64,000 bases of DNA, from contig OY762279.1 in NCBI GenBank assembly GCA_963665455.1, forward strand, positions 3,348,001 to 3,412,000. The letters run 5' to 3'. Position 1 is the first letter of the stretch; every line of letters starts with the position of its first letter. Shown here in pieces: positions 33,706 to 42,395 of this stretch. Origin of the DNA: VXNE01 sp963665455. Lineage in GTDB: Bacteria > Pseudomonadota > Gammaproteobacteria > Pseudomonadales > Azotimanducaceae. The notes under the pieces are model-generated. The model was not told the DNA's origin. It saw only the letters and a program-made list of their open reading frames with translations, and made no database searches. Position numbers and translations under genes: made by a program.

Positions 33706-34561
33706 CTCCGCCGTACCCCTCATTTCCGAGTTCGCAGCCCGGCTGGAAGGCGCGGGGGTCGCCTTCGGACAGGGTGCCGTCGATGCCCGCGCCGAAGCGG
33801 AGCTATTGGTCTTGGGTTACCTCGACGCCCAACCGTGGCACGACGGGGCGCCGGGGGCGCTGCGGGCATTGCTCGAACGTCGCATCCTTGATCGCGTTCC
33901 CGCAGCCCATCTCACGGGTAGGGCGTGGTTCGCCGGGCGCTGGTTCGAAGTGGAACCGGGCGTGATGATCCCCCGCTCGCCGCTCCAGGAGTTGATCGTC
34001 GAGGGCTGCCGTCCATGGCTGCGGCGTTCCCCCGACCGGATTCTCGATCTCTGCTGCGGGTGTGGCGCCCTCGGCATCGCCGCCGCGCTGCAATTCCCCG
34101 ATGCTCGTGTCACGCTCTCGGACGTGGATGCCCGTGCGGTGGACTGTGCCCGCCGCAACATCGTGCGCTTCGGCCTGCCGGGACGGGTGGAGGCGCGGGT
34201 TTCGATGTTGTTCGATGCCTTGACGCCGCGCACCTACGATCTCGTGCTCGCCAATCCCCCCTATGTTCCCGAAGCGGAGGTCGCGGAATTGCCGGCGGAG
34301 TACGGTCGAGAACCCCGCCAAGGACTGGCATCCGGCGCGGACGGGCTCGACTGCTGGCGGAAGATTCTGGGTGCCGTGGGTGCCTGGCTCGACACGGACG
34401 GCCTCCTGCTCGGCGAGATCGGGCATCGGGCCGACGCGCTTGCGCAGGCGTATCCGGCCACCCCGTTCGTCTGGCCCGAACTGCGGAATGCGCCGCGCCT
34501 CGCGGGTGGCGACTTCGGGGTGTTCGCCCTCGACGGCGAGTGCTTGTCAAGGCCGGATTGA
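33698..34561 (+). CDS. prmB: Ribosomal protein L3 glutamine N5-methyltransferase
   Basis: A 287-residue SAM methyltransferase. The catalytic NPPY motif (LVLANPPYVPEAEV) defines the PrmA/HemK-type glutamine methyltransferases. Motif I is ILDLCCGCGALGIAAAL. Being next to aroC favours PrmB over PrmC, since prmC normally follows prfA, and the EYGREPRQGLASGADGLDC segment fits either. The start GTG 33698 overlaps the DUF4892 stop by 8 bases. It modifies the GGQ-like glutamine in L3 during ribosome assembly. Confidence 0.93.
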   Translation: MTDSAVPLISEFAARLEGAGVAFGQGAVDARAEAELLVLGYLDAQPWHDGAPGALRALLERRILDRVPAAHLTGRAWFAGRWFEVEPGVMIPRSPLQELIVEGCRPWLRRSPDRILDLCCGCGALGIAAALQFPDARVTLSDVDARAVDCARRNIVRFGLPGRVEARVSMLFDALTPRTYDLVLANPPYVPEAEVAELPAEYGREPRQGLASGADGLDCWRKILGAVGAWLDTDGLLLGEIGHRADALAQAYPATPFVWPELRNAPRLAGGDFGVFALDGECLSRPD

Positions 34562-34579
34562 CTCTCGATACTGCCCGCC

Positions 34580-35650
34580 ATGGCCGGCAATACCTTCGGA
34601 CAAGCCTTCACGCTCACCACATTCGGCGAGAGTCACGGGCCCGCCATGGGCGCGGTCGTGGACGGCTGTCCCCCTGGGCTGCCCCTTGCGGAGGAGGACC
34701 TGCAGGTTGACCTCGACCGCCGCCGGCCGGGCCGCTCACGCTACACGACCCAGCGCCGGGAGCCGGATGCGGTCAAGATCCTGTCCGGTGTGTTCGAGGG
34801 CGTGACGACGGGCACGCCGATCGGGCTGGTCATCGAGAACGTGGACCAGCGTCCCCGGGACTACGGGGCCATCAAGGACCAGATTCGTCCGTCCCATGCG
34901 GACTACACGTATCTCAAGAAGTATGGGCGGCGCGACTACCGGGGCGGGGGACGCGCCTCCGCGCGCGAGACGGCGATGCGCGTCGCCGCCGGCGCGATCG
35001 CGAAGAAGTACCTGCGGGAAGTCCATGGCACGCGGGTGCGGGGCTATCTGGCGGCCATCGGCCCGATCGCCACCCGCACGGTTAACTGGGACATCGTGGA
35101 CGACAACCCGTTCTTCTGCCCGGATCCCCATGCCGTCCAGGAGATCGCGGCCCTCATGGACGAATTGCGGGAGGCGGGGGATTCGATCGGGGCTCGTATC
35201 AACGTCGTGGCCTCGGACGTTCCGGTTGGTCTCGGCGAGCCCGTGTTCGGGAAGCTCGATGCGGACCTTGCCGGAGCACTCATGGGGATCAACGCGGTGA
35301 AGGGCGTGGAGTTTGGCGCCGGCTTCGCCGTGGTCGGCCTGCGCGGCAGCGAGCACCGCGACGAGATGGACGCGGACGGCTTCCTGAAGAACAACGCTGG
35401 GGGTGTGCTCGGGGGCATCTCCTCCGGACAGGACATCGTCGCCAGCATCGCGCTCAAGCCCACGTCCAGCCTCACGATTCCGGGGCGTAGCGTGGACACG
35501 GTCGGCGAGGAGGTGGAGGTCGTGACGAAGGGGCGGCACGATCCGTGCGTTGGGCTACGCGCCACGCCCATCGCCGAGGCGATGACAGCCTTGGTGTTGA
35601 TGGACCACCTGATGCGTGACCGGGCGCAGAACTCCGACGTGGAAAGATAG
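34580..35650 (+). CDS. aroC: Chorismate synthase
   Basis: A 356-residue FMN-dependent enzyme for the last shikimate step (EPSP to chorismate). All three family signatures are visible: GESHGPAMGAVVDGCPPGL near residue 14, the GGGRASARETAMRVAAGAIAKKYL region with RPSHADYTY before it, and ASGRDV-like GGISSGQDIVASIALKPT near the C-terminus. It supplies chorismate to the trp genes farther downstream. It follows prmB by 18 bases. Confidence 0.98.
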   Translation: MAGNTFGQAFTLTTFGESHGPAMGAVVDGCPPGLPLAEEDLQVDLDRRRPGRSRYTTQRREPDAVKILSGVFEGVTTGTPIGLVIENVDQRPRDYGAIKDQIRPSHADYTYLKKYGRRDYRGGGRASARETAMRVAAGAIAKKYLREVHGTRVRGYLAAIGPIATRTVNWDIVDDNPFFCPDPHAVQEIAALMDELREAGDSIGARINVVASDVPVGLGEPVFGKLDADLAGALMGINAVKGVEFGAGFAVVGLRGSEHRDEMDADGFLKNNAGGVLGGISSGQDIVASIALKPTSSLTIPGRSVDTVGEEVEVVTKGRHDPCVGLRATPIAEAMTALVLMDHLMRDRAQNSDVER

Positions 35651-35670
35651 CCTTATCAAACGGATAAGGC
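35650..35670 (+). repeat. Inverted repeat between aroC and leuC
   Basis: GCCTTATC (35650-35657) pairs perfectly with GATAAGGC (35663-35670) across AAACG, overlapping the last base of the aroC TAG. It is AT-rich for this genome and is followed by TCGTACTT rather than a T-run. It could be a weak terminator or an operator for leuCDB; the remaining 106 bases before leuC show no recognisable leader-peptide or T-box. Confidence 0.35.
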
Positions 35671-35776
35671 TCGTACTTAAGGCGTACTCTTTGCGTGGCG
35701 TGCGCCGTTCCGCTCCAGCGCTCGCGTCGGTAGAATCGCGCCCGAAGGCTTCGGCTGCTGCACACCTCCGCCACCC

Positions 35777-37195
35777 ATGAGCGGCAAGACCCTCTACGAC
35801 AAGATCTGGGACGCTCACCACGTCACCGACCGGTCCGATGGCATGAGCCTGCTCTACATCGACCGGCACCTGCTGCACGAGGTCACCTCGCCCCAGGCGT
35901 TCGAGGGTCTGCGGCGCGAGGGGCGCCGGCCTTGGCGGCTGGAGGCGAACCTCGCGACGCCCGACCACAACGTCCCGACCGTGGTCTCGGAGCGCCGCGC
36001 CGGAGTGCCCGGCATTACCGACGAGACCGCGCGCATCCAGGTGGAGACGTTGGACGCCAACTGCCGGGACTTCGGCATCGAGGAGTTCGGCATCAACGAC
36101 GTGCGCCAGGGCATCGTCCACGTCATCGGCCCCGAGCAGGGTGCGACGCTGCCCGGCATGACCATCGTCTGCGGGGATTCCCACACCTCGACCCACGGCG
36201 CGTTCGCGGCCCTCGCCCAGGGCATCGGCACCTCCGAGGTGGAGCACGTGCTCGCTACCCAGTGCCTCGCGCAGCGCAAGAGCCGCAACATGCGCGTCGC
36301 GGTGCACGGCGCCCCACCCCCGGGCGTGCATGCCAAGGACATCATCCTGGCGGTGATCGGCGCCATCGGAACCGCGGGCGCGACCGGCCACGTCATCGAG
36401 TTCTGCGGTGCCGCCATCGAGGGGCTGTCGATGGAGGGTCGCATGACGCTCTGCAACATGTCCGTAGAGGCCGGGGGCCGGGCGGGGTTGGTTGCGGTCG
36501 ACGACACCACGCTTCGCTATCTGGAGGGACGTCCGTTCGCACCGCGCGGCGGTGCTTGGGCCGAGGCGGCCGCGGCGTGGAAGGGGCTCCATTCGGATCG
36601 GGACGCCGCCTTCGACCGTGCCGTGGAGATCGATGCGGGGGAATTGGAACCCCAAGTGACTTGGGGCACCTCGCCCGAGTTGGTCACCGGCATCGGCGGC
36701 ACCGTGCCGGCGCCGGACGAGATGGACGATCCGGTGAAGGCGGAGGTGGCCGAGCGGGCGCTCGCCTACATGGATCTCGCCCCCGGCACGCCCTTGGCCG
36801 GCGTTCCGCTCGACAAGGTCTTCATCGGATCCTGCACCAACGCCCGCATCGAGGATCTGCGTGCCGCAGCGGACGTGGCAAGAGGCGGCAAGGTCCGGGT
36901 GTCTCAAGCGCTCGTCGTGCCGGGTTCCGGCCTCGTCAAGCGACAGGCGGAGGACGAGGGACTGGACGAGATCTTTCTCGCCGCGGGATTCGAATGGCGG
37001 GCACCGGGCTGCTCGATGTGTCTGGCGATGAACGCGGACCGCTTGTTGCCCGGCGAACGGTGCGCGTCCACGTCGAACCGCAATTTCGAGGGTCGCCAGG
37101 GGCACGGCGGCCGGACGCACTTGGTGAGCCCCGCGACCGCCGCCGCGAGCGCGATCGCCGGGCACCTGGCCGACCCCCGCGAGATCGCGGCATGA
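35777..37195 (+). CDS. leuC: 3-isopropylmalate dehydratase large subunit
   Basis: A 472-residue aconitase-family subunit of leucine synthesis (isomerises 2- to 3-isopropylmalate). It begins GKTLYDKIWDAH, with DRHLLHEVTSPQAFEGL, DNVPT-type HNVPTV, GDSHTSTHGAFAALA, the iron-sulfur Cys sites FIGSCTNARIEDL and APGCSMCLAMN, and ends with ATAAASAIAGHL. The length matches the family (E. coli 466). The TGA overlaps the leuD ATG by 4 bases. Confidence 0.98.
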   Translation: MSGKTLYDKIWDAHHVTDRSDGMSLLYIDRHLLHEVTSPQAFEGLRREGRRPWRLEANLATPDHNVPTVVSERRAGVPGITDETARIQVETLDANCRDFGIEEFGINDVRQGIVHVIGPEQGATLPGMTIVCGDSHTSTHGAFAALAQGIGTSEVEHVLATQCLAQRKSRNMRVAVHGAPPPGVHAKDIILAVIGAIGTAGATGHVIEFCGAAIEGLSMEGRMTLCNMSVEAGGRAGLVAVDDTTLRYLEGRPFAPRGGAWAEAAAAWKGLHSDRDAAFDRAVEIDAGELEPQVTWGTSPELVTGIGGTVPAPDEMDDPVKAEVAERALAYMDLAPGTPLAGVPLDKVFIGSCTNARIEDLRAAADVARGGKVRVSQALVVPGSGLVKRQAEDEGLDEIFLAAGFEWRAPGCSMCLAMNADRLLPGERCASTSNRNFEGRQGHGGRTHLVSPATAAASAIAGHLADPREIAA

Positions 37196-37848
37196 GGGCG
37201 TTCACGACCCACAGCGGGCTGGTCGCGCCGCTCGACCGGGCCAACGTCGATACGGACCAGATCATTCCGAAGCAGTTCCTGAAGTCGATCGCGCGCACCG
37301 GGTTCGGCGACAACCTGTTCGACGCGTGGCGCTACCTGGACGAGGGCATGATCGGCAAGACGCCCAACGAGCGGCGCATCAATCCCGAGTTCGTGCTGAA
37401 CGCCCCGGAGTACCAAGGCGCGACGGTGCTGCTCGCCCGGGACAACTTCGGCTGCGGATCGAGCCGGGAGCACGCGGTTTGGGCGCTCCTGGAGTACGGC
37501 TTCCGCTGCGTGATCGCACCGAGCTTCGCGGACATCTTCGCCACCAACAGCGTGAACAACGGGCTGCTGCTGGTCACGTTGCCCACTGCGGTAGTGGGGG
37601 AACTGTTCGACTTGGCGGGGGGCGGTGGCCTGACGGTGGAGGTGGATCTGGCCGCGGGGCGTGTCGAGGCGACGGATGGCCGGATGTTCGCGTTCGAGAC
37701 CGATGCGGAAACCCGCCGCCGGCTGTTGCGCGGCCTGGACGACATCGGCCTCACGCTCGACCACGCGGACGCCATCCGGGAGTTCGAGGCCCGGCACCGC
37801 GTGCGGCAGCCGTGGGTGTTCGGAGCACCGGCACGGGGGCCGGCATGA
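37192..37848 (+). CDS. leuD: 3-isopropylmalate dehydratase small subunit
   Basis: A 218-residue subunit that completes the LeuCD hydro-lyase. The swivel-domain landmarks are VAPLDRANVDTDQIIPKQFLK, LLARDNFGCGSSREHAVWAL and PSFADIFATNSVNNGLL. It starts at ATG 37192 inside the leuC stop and overlaps leuB by 4 bases at its end, giving a tight leuCDB unit. Confidence 0.97.
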   Translation: MRAFTTHSGLVAPLDRANVDTDQIIPKQFLKSIARTGFGDNLFDAWRYLDEGMIGKTPNERRINPEFVLNAPEYQGATVLLARDNFGCGSSREHAVWALLEYGFRCVIAPSFADIFATNSVNNGLLLVTLPTAVVGELFDLAGGGGLTVEVDLAAGRVEATDGRMFAFETDAETRRRLLRGLDDIGLTLDHADAIREFEARHRVRQPWVFGAPARGPA

Positions 37849-38936
37849 AGACCCGGGCCCGCATCCTGGTCCTTCCGGGGGACGGCATCGGCGCGGAGAT
37901 CATGCCCCATGCGGTCCGCGTCCTCGACGCGGCATGTCCCGAGATCGATCTCGAGTTCGAGCATGGCCTGATCGGCGGCGCGGCGCTGGATGGCGAAGGC
38001 GTGCCGCTCCCGGACGCCACCCTCGCCCGCGCCCGTGAGGCCGACGCCGTGCTGCTCGGCGCCGTGGGGGGCCCGCAATGGGACGACCTGCCCATGGACC
38101 GCCGTCCGGAGCGGGGCCTACTCCGCCTGCGCTCGGGCCTCGACCTGTTCGCCAACCTGCGGCCGGCCATCCTCTTCGGGCCGCTGGCGTCCGCGTCCTC
38201 GCTGAAGCCGGAACTCGTGTCCGACCTGGACGTGCTGATCGTGCGGGAGCTGACCGGCGGGATCTACTTCGGCGAGCCGCGCGGCGTCACGGAGGGCAAC
38301 CGGGGCCGGCGGGGCTTCAACACCTACGTCTACGAGGAATGGGAGATCGAACGCATCGCGCGGGTGGCCTTTGACCTGGCGGGCAAGCGGGGTGGGGGAC
38401 TGGTGTCCGTCGACAAGGCGAACGTGCTGGAGGTCACCCAGTTATGGCGCGAGGTGGTCACGGAGGTGGCCCGGGACTATCCGGACATCACCCTCTCGCA
38501 CATGTACGTGGACAACGCGGGAATGCAACTCGTGCGGGCGCCGAAGCAATTCGACGTGGTGGTGACGGGCAACATGTTCGGCGACATCCTTTCCGATGTC
38601 GCGGCGATGCTCACGGGTTCCCTCGGCATGTTGCCGTCCGCGTCCCTCAACGCCGACGGGCAGGGCTTGTACGAACCCGTGCACGGCACCGCCCCGGACA
38701 TCGCCGGCCGCAACATCGCGAATCCGCTCGCCACGATCCTCTCGGCCGCGATGTTGCTGCGCTACAGCCTCGACGCGGCCAATGCCGCGCAACGCCTTGA
38801 AGGCGCGGTGTCCCGGGTGCTGGCCGATGGACTGCGCACGGCGGACATCATGCCCACGGAGGACCAGGACGGGATGACCCCTGTCGGCACGGACGAGATG
38901 GCGGAGGCGGTCATCGCGCGGTTGGCTGCGGCGTGA
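37845..38936 (+). CDS. leuB: 3-isopropylmalate dehydrogenase
   Basis: A 363-residue NAD-dependent oxidative decarboxylase that makes 2-ketoisocaproate. It has LPGDGIGAEIM, LLGAVGGPQWDDLP, RELTGGIYFGEPRG, the substrate YVYEEWEIERI, VDKANVLEVTQLWREVV and the NAD/Mg region DNAGMQLVRAPKQFDVVV-TGNMFGDILSD. The start ATG lies within the leuD stop. In many gammaproteobacteria asd follows leuB, but here a FimV-like gene follows with a 4-base overlap. Confidence 0.98.
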   Translation: MKTRARILVLPGDGIGAEIMPHAVRVLDAACPEIDLEFEHGLIGGAALDGEGVPLPDATLARAREADAVLLGAVGGPQWDDLPMDRRPERGLLRLRSGLDLFANLRPAILFGPLASASSLKPELVSDLDVLIVRELTGGIYFGEPRGVTEGNRGRRGFNTYVYEEWEIERIARVAFDLAGKRGGGLVSVDKANVLEVTQLWREVVTEVARDYPDITLSHMYVDNAGMQLVRAPKQFDVVVTGNMFGDILSDVAAMLTGSLGMLPSASLNADGQGLYEPVHGTAPDIAGRNIANPLATILSAAMLLRYSLDAANAAQRLEGAVSRVLADGLRTADIMPTEDQDGMTPVGTDEMAEAVIARLAAA

Positions 38937-40051
38937 TGCACGGTCGCCGCGCCCCTTTGCCTGGGTTGGTGGCGGTGATCGTTTGGGTCGCCGTCCTGGC
39001 ACCGTCCGAGATGGGTTGGGCCGCCGAGGGTGAGCGTCGAAACGCCACTGCCAGTGCAGTGGAAGCCCGGCCCACGTACGGACCCATCAGGCCCGACGAC
39101 ACCCTCTGGTCCATCGCCGCGCGCGCGAGGCCGGGGCGGGCGACGTTGGAGGAGACGATGGCGGCTCTGCTGCGCCTGAATCCGGGGGCCTTCGTCGATG
39201 GCGACCCCAACCGCATCCGGGGCGGAGCGATCCTCATCCTGCCAGCGGAAGCGGACGTGCGCGGTGGGGGCGTCGCGCGCGGGACGGTGATGGTCGAGGA
39301 AGTGGTGGCGGAGGAAGGCGGTGCCCCTCGGGGTCCGGAGCCGAGCCAACGGCCGGACCGAGGTGCCGATCCGAGGGTGGAAGCCGAAGCGCTCGTGGCC
39401 GAGAACGCCGCGTTGCGTGCGGAGCTCACCGAGGCCCAGGCGGAGACGAGGGCGTTGCGGACGCGGGTGCAGGTGTTGGAGCGCGAGATCGACGGCCTGA
39501 AGCGCCGCCTGACACGGGCGGAGACGCCGCCGTCGCGCACGGGAGATACGGAGATACCGGTCACGTTGATCGGTGTGGGTGCCTTGGTTGTCGCCGGTTC
39601 GGTGTACGTGATGCTCTTGCTCGGCCTGCGACGCCGAAAACGGTCTTCCCCGGCGACGCCGAACGCCGGAGCGACGGAGCCGGCGCTTGAGCAAGAAGCT
39701 CAGCCGGAGGAGGCCGCCCGGCCTGAGGAGAACGCCGCGCCGGAGGAGGAGCCCCCGCCGGAGGAGGAGTTCCCGCCACAGGAAGTTGCGCCGGAAACGG
39801 ACCCGGTGTTGGCGGGAACGTTCCGCGAAGCCCCGGAGGTCCCGGCGTCCGAAGCGCCGGACGAGCCCACCGCAGCCAGTGGCTACAGCCCGAACACCAA
39901 GCTCAACCTGGCGCGAGCGTACATGAACATGGACGATGCGGAGACCGCGCGGGAGGTCCTGGAGGAGGTGCTCGGCGAAGGCGACACCGAGGAGCGGGCC
40001 GCCGCGCGGAAGCTCCTCGATGAGCTGGAGAACCCCCCCTCCGGCACATGA
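38933..40051 (+). CDS. fimV: FimV/HubP-like polar scaffold protein, short form
   Basis: A 372-residue protein in the usual fimV position between leuB and truA but less than half the normal length. Domains in order: a signal-like segment (LVAVIVWVAVLAPSEMGWAA), a LysM-like module about 48-104 (YGPIRPDDTLWSIAARARP to ILILPAEA), and a coiled coil about 150-195. A transmembrane helix follows about 206-226 (VTLIGVGALVVAGSVYVMLLLG), then an acidic Glu/Pro linker and a C-terminal FimV motif about 317-366 (NTKLNLARAYMNMDDAETAREVLEEVL). The N-terminal FimV core domain and most cytoplasmic repeats are missing. In the family it organises pole-localised machinery such as type IV pili. Confidence 0.85.
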   Translation: MMHGRRAPLPGLVAVIVWVAVLAPSEMGWAAEGERRNATASAVEARPTYGPIRPDDTLWSIAARARPGRATLEETMAALLRLNPGAFVDGDPNRIRGGAILILPAEADVRGGGVARGTVMVEEVVAEEGGAPRGPEPSQRPDRGADPRVEAEALVAENAALRAELTEAQAETRALRTRVQVLEREIDGLKRRLTRAETPPSRTGDTEIPVTLIGVGALVVAGSVYVMLLLGLRRRKRSSPATPNAGATEPALEQEAQPEEAARPEENAAPEEEPPPEEEFPPQEVAPETDPVLAGTFREAPEVPASEAPDEPTAASGYSPNTKLNLARAYMNMDDAETAREVLEEVLGEGDTEERAAARKLLDELENPPSGT

Positions 40052-40857
40052 GCGATGCGCAGACCATCGCGCTGGGCGTCGAGTACGACGGCGCGGCCTT
40101 CCATGGATTCCAGCGCCAGGTCGGCGTAGGGACCGTACAGGAGACCATCGAGGACGCGCTCTCGCAGGTCGCCGACACACCGGTGCGCATTGCCGTAGCC
40201 GGACGGACGGACGCGGGCGTACACGCCACGGGTCAGGTGGTGAGCTTCCGCACGGCCGTGGTGCGGGCGGAGGAGTCCTGGCGGCGGGGGACGAACGCGC
40301 TGATTCGGAGGGGGGCGGCGGGCGCGGGTGCCGTGGGCGTGGTCTGGGCGCGACTCGTGGAGCACGATTTTCACGCGCGCTTCAGCGCCTTGTCCAGGCG
40401 TTACGCCTATGTCTTTCTCGAGTCCGAGACCGCGCCGGTGCTGCTCCGGGGCAAGGTGACCTGGACGCGGGCGCCGCTCGATGCACCGTCGATGCACGCG
40501 GCCGCCCAGCACCTCTTGGGAGAACGCGACTTCAGCGCCTTCCGTGCGGCGGCATGCGACTCCCGTACGCCCATGCGGCGGGTCGACGCCGTCTCCGTCG
40601 AGCGCCACGGTGATCGGGTCGTCGTGGACATCGAGGCCAATGCCTTTCTACAGCACATGGTGCGCAATGTGGCGGGTTGCCTGGCCCACGTGGGCCGCGG
40701 CGAGGCGGCCCCCGGACTCGTGGCCGATCTCCTCGCCGCCCGGGACCGAACCCTTGCGCCCACGACGGCGCCTCCGGACGGGCTCTATCTCACACGGGTG
40801 ACTTATCCAGACCTCGACGTGCCTTGCCGTCCGCCACCAATCCTGCCGGGGGCGTAG
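40048..40857 (+). CDS. truA: tRNA pseudouridine(38-40) synthase
   Basis: A 269-residue enzyme. It has GVEYDGAAFHGFQRQ, the catalytic Asp55 in AGRTDAGVHATGQV, RRYAYVFLES, FSAFRAAACDSRTPMRRV and FLQHMVRNVAGCL, the expected TruA set. It modifies uridines 38-40 in the anticodon arm. The ATG overlaps the FimV-like stop by 4 bases. After its stop, 222 bases without a gene lead into a lower-GC inserted cassette; that gap holds nothing I recognise. Confidence 0.97.
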   Translation: MSDAQTIALGVEYDGAAFHGFQRQVGVGTVQETIEDALSQVADTPVRIAVAGRTDAGVHATGQVVSFRTAVVRAEESWRRGTNALIRRGAAGAGAVGVVWARLVEHDFHARFSALSRRYAYVFLESETAPVLLRGKVTWTRAPLDAPSMHAAAQHLLGERDFSAFRAAACDSRTPMRRVDAVSVERHGDRVVVDIEANAFLQHMVRNVAGCLAHVGRGEAAPGLVADLLAARDRTLAPTTAPPDGLYLTRVTYPDLDVPCRPPPILPGA

Positions 40858-41079
40858 AGCGCTGGTCGGTGGCCGCCCACCGGGGACCGCTATTTCCGGG
40901 TTCGCTGCGAGACGACACCCGCGAGGAAACGGGCAGCGCTTTGCCAACCGTTGGCGCTGCATGGGAGGATGCAAGTCGAGACCCCGCGTGACGCTGTTCT
41001 GGTGATCGCCTTTCCGTTGCGGTTGTGCATGCGGCTTGTGCAAGTTGCGCTTGGTCGTTCGAGGGAGGACTGAACCACC

Positions 41080-41695
41080 ATGGCCCGTGACGACGATGCG
41101 CAAGCCCCTGCCCGCAGCATCTTCTCTGACCCGACCGAGGAGGAGAAGCTCTACTTCGAGATGATCGATCGTGCGGTGGACGCTGGTGACCGTCGGGTCA
41201 TCAGCAACGGCAGGCCGGCCCATGCCGTCTACATCCTCTGCAAGTTCCTTGAAATCGCGCGAAGCCGCATTGTCATCTGTACTGGCCGCCTTAGCCGCAC
41301 TTTCAACGGTGTGATGGCGTACGAGGAGCCGGGCCTGATAAGCCGGGCCGTCAACTTCCCTTCGACGAGGTGGAACGCTGGACGTGCTTATCCTGGACAA
41401 GCTGGACGTTGACTCCGGGCAGACGATTCACGATCACCCGCTGTTCGATGCGCCGTCCCACACGGACATCAGCGACGGTCGGGCGACCATCACTCGCTTC
41501 GACGGACAACTCACGGGCGTCGAGGCCTATCATTTCGTCGTGGTCGACGGACGGAGCGTGCGAATCGAGGTCAAGCCCGAAGAGGCGGAGGCCTACGTGA
41601 GGCTCCATGATCCCAACACATGCGCCGTGCTAGAGCGCGTATTTGGGGACCGCGTCGCCTTGGGAGAGCGGCTGCTCGCACTGCCGGCGGCCTGA
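41080..41695 (+). pseudogene. PLD-like protein of unknown family, split by one frameshift
   Basis: The first frame starts at ATG 41080 after GGGAGGA. It encodes EEEKLYFEMIDRAVDAGDRRV, SNGRPAHAVYILCKFLEIAR and IVICTGRLSRTFNGV. It runs off at the CCC at 41358-41360. Removing one C there gives a continuous protein of about 204 residues: VNFLRRGGTLDVLILDKLDVD then HFVVVDGRSVRIEVKPEEAEAYVRLHDP. The pattern of a helix, a buried IVICTGRL strand, a GGTLDVLILD strand and a HFVVVDGRSVRIE hairpin resembles a phospholipase-D-like half without visible HKD catalytic motifs. I cannot name the family. It could be a true pseudogene, a programmed frameshift or a read error. Confidence 0.55.
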
Positions 41696-41701
41696 ACGCT
41701 C

Positions 41702-42216
41702 TTGCCCTGTGCTGAAGGATGCGGCCTCTTGCTGGCCGAGAGCACCAGTGCCGTCTCGATGGCGTTCACGGCGAATCTGGCCGTCGCGCTCTGGGCGGTC
41801 CTGCTGCGCAGATTCCAAGCGCAATGGATCGAGTTCTCTGACGCCGCTGAGGTATTCGCGCGTAGCGAGCACATCCAAGAAGAGTTGAGCATTAGGCGGT
41901 TGCGCCAAACCATCGACTCGTGGAGAAAGGCGGTCGATGTGCTTTGGGCGGCAGGGCTCGGGGCTGACTGGCGTTGGCGTTGTTCCTCTACGTGATGAGT
42001 TTGCACGGAGACTCCATCTGTCTGGCGTGGCTGTGTAGCCGGACGGCTCTTCTGTTCGCGGCGTACACGTCTCCGCTCCTCATGACCGCGATGACGCTTG
42101 TGGGTCTTGAGGGGAAGCGCCGAGCGGGGAAGCAGGTTGCCGACCTTCAGGATCTCGTCGCGAAGAAGGAACAACAGGGGGACGAACTCTTCGAGCGTCT
42201 GATTGCCAGAATCTAA
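41702..42216 (+). pseudogene. Membrane protein with C-terminal coiled coil, split by a frameshift
   Basis: It begins 6 bases after the previous gene (TTG 41702 or ATG 41759). The first frame gives a hydrophobic start (FTANLAVALWAVLL), then a charged helix (DAAEVFARSEHIQEELSIRRLRQTI) and a run entering a membrane helix (VDVLWAAGLG). It stops at TGA 41993-41995. A second frame from about 41965 continues with LALALFLYVMSLHG, a hydrophobic hairpin (TALLFAAYTSPLLMTAMTLVG) and a charged tail (RRAGKQVADLQDLVAKKEQQ). Together they make a plausible protein of about 170 residues with two or three membrane helices. GC is about 55% at 41881-41940 against 77% at 43141-43200 in trpB (hand counts). Function unknown; it forms a two-gene cassette with the PLD-like gene. 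Confidence 0.5.
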
Positions 42217-42395
42217 GCCGGCAAGCCGCAACCCCGAAACCGAGAATAGCGGCCGCAATCGTCACCTGTCCGAAGTTGCGAAGTTAGCTCCCGGAAATAT
42301 CGTGCGCCGGACCTCGGTAACATCGGGGGCGCACTTGCCGGGAGGCGCGCAAGTCCGCAAACTCCCCGGCCCTTCGGCCCGGACGGAACGGTCGC

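Noticed and set aside
40648..41400. 250-codon minus-strand frame spanning the truA end and cassette
   Set aside because: No domain; it crosses the end of truA and an intergenic region and is antisense to the better-supported PLD-like gene.
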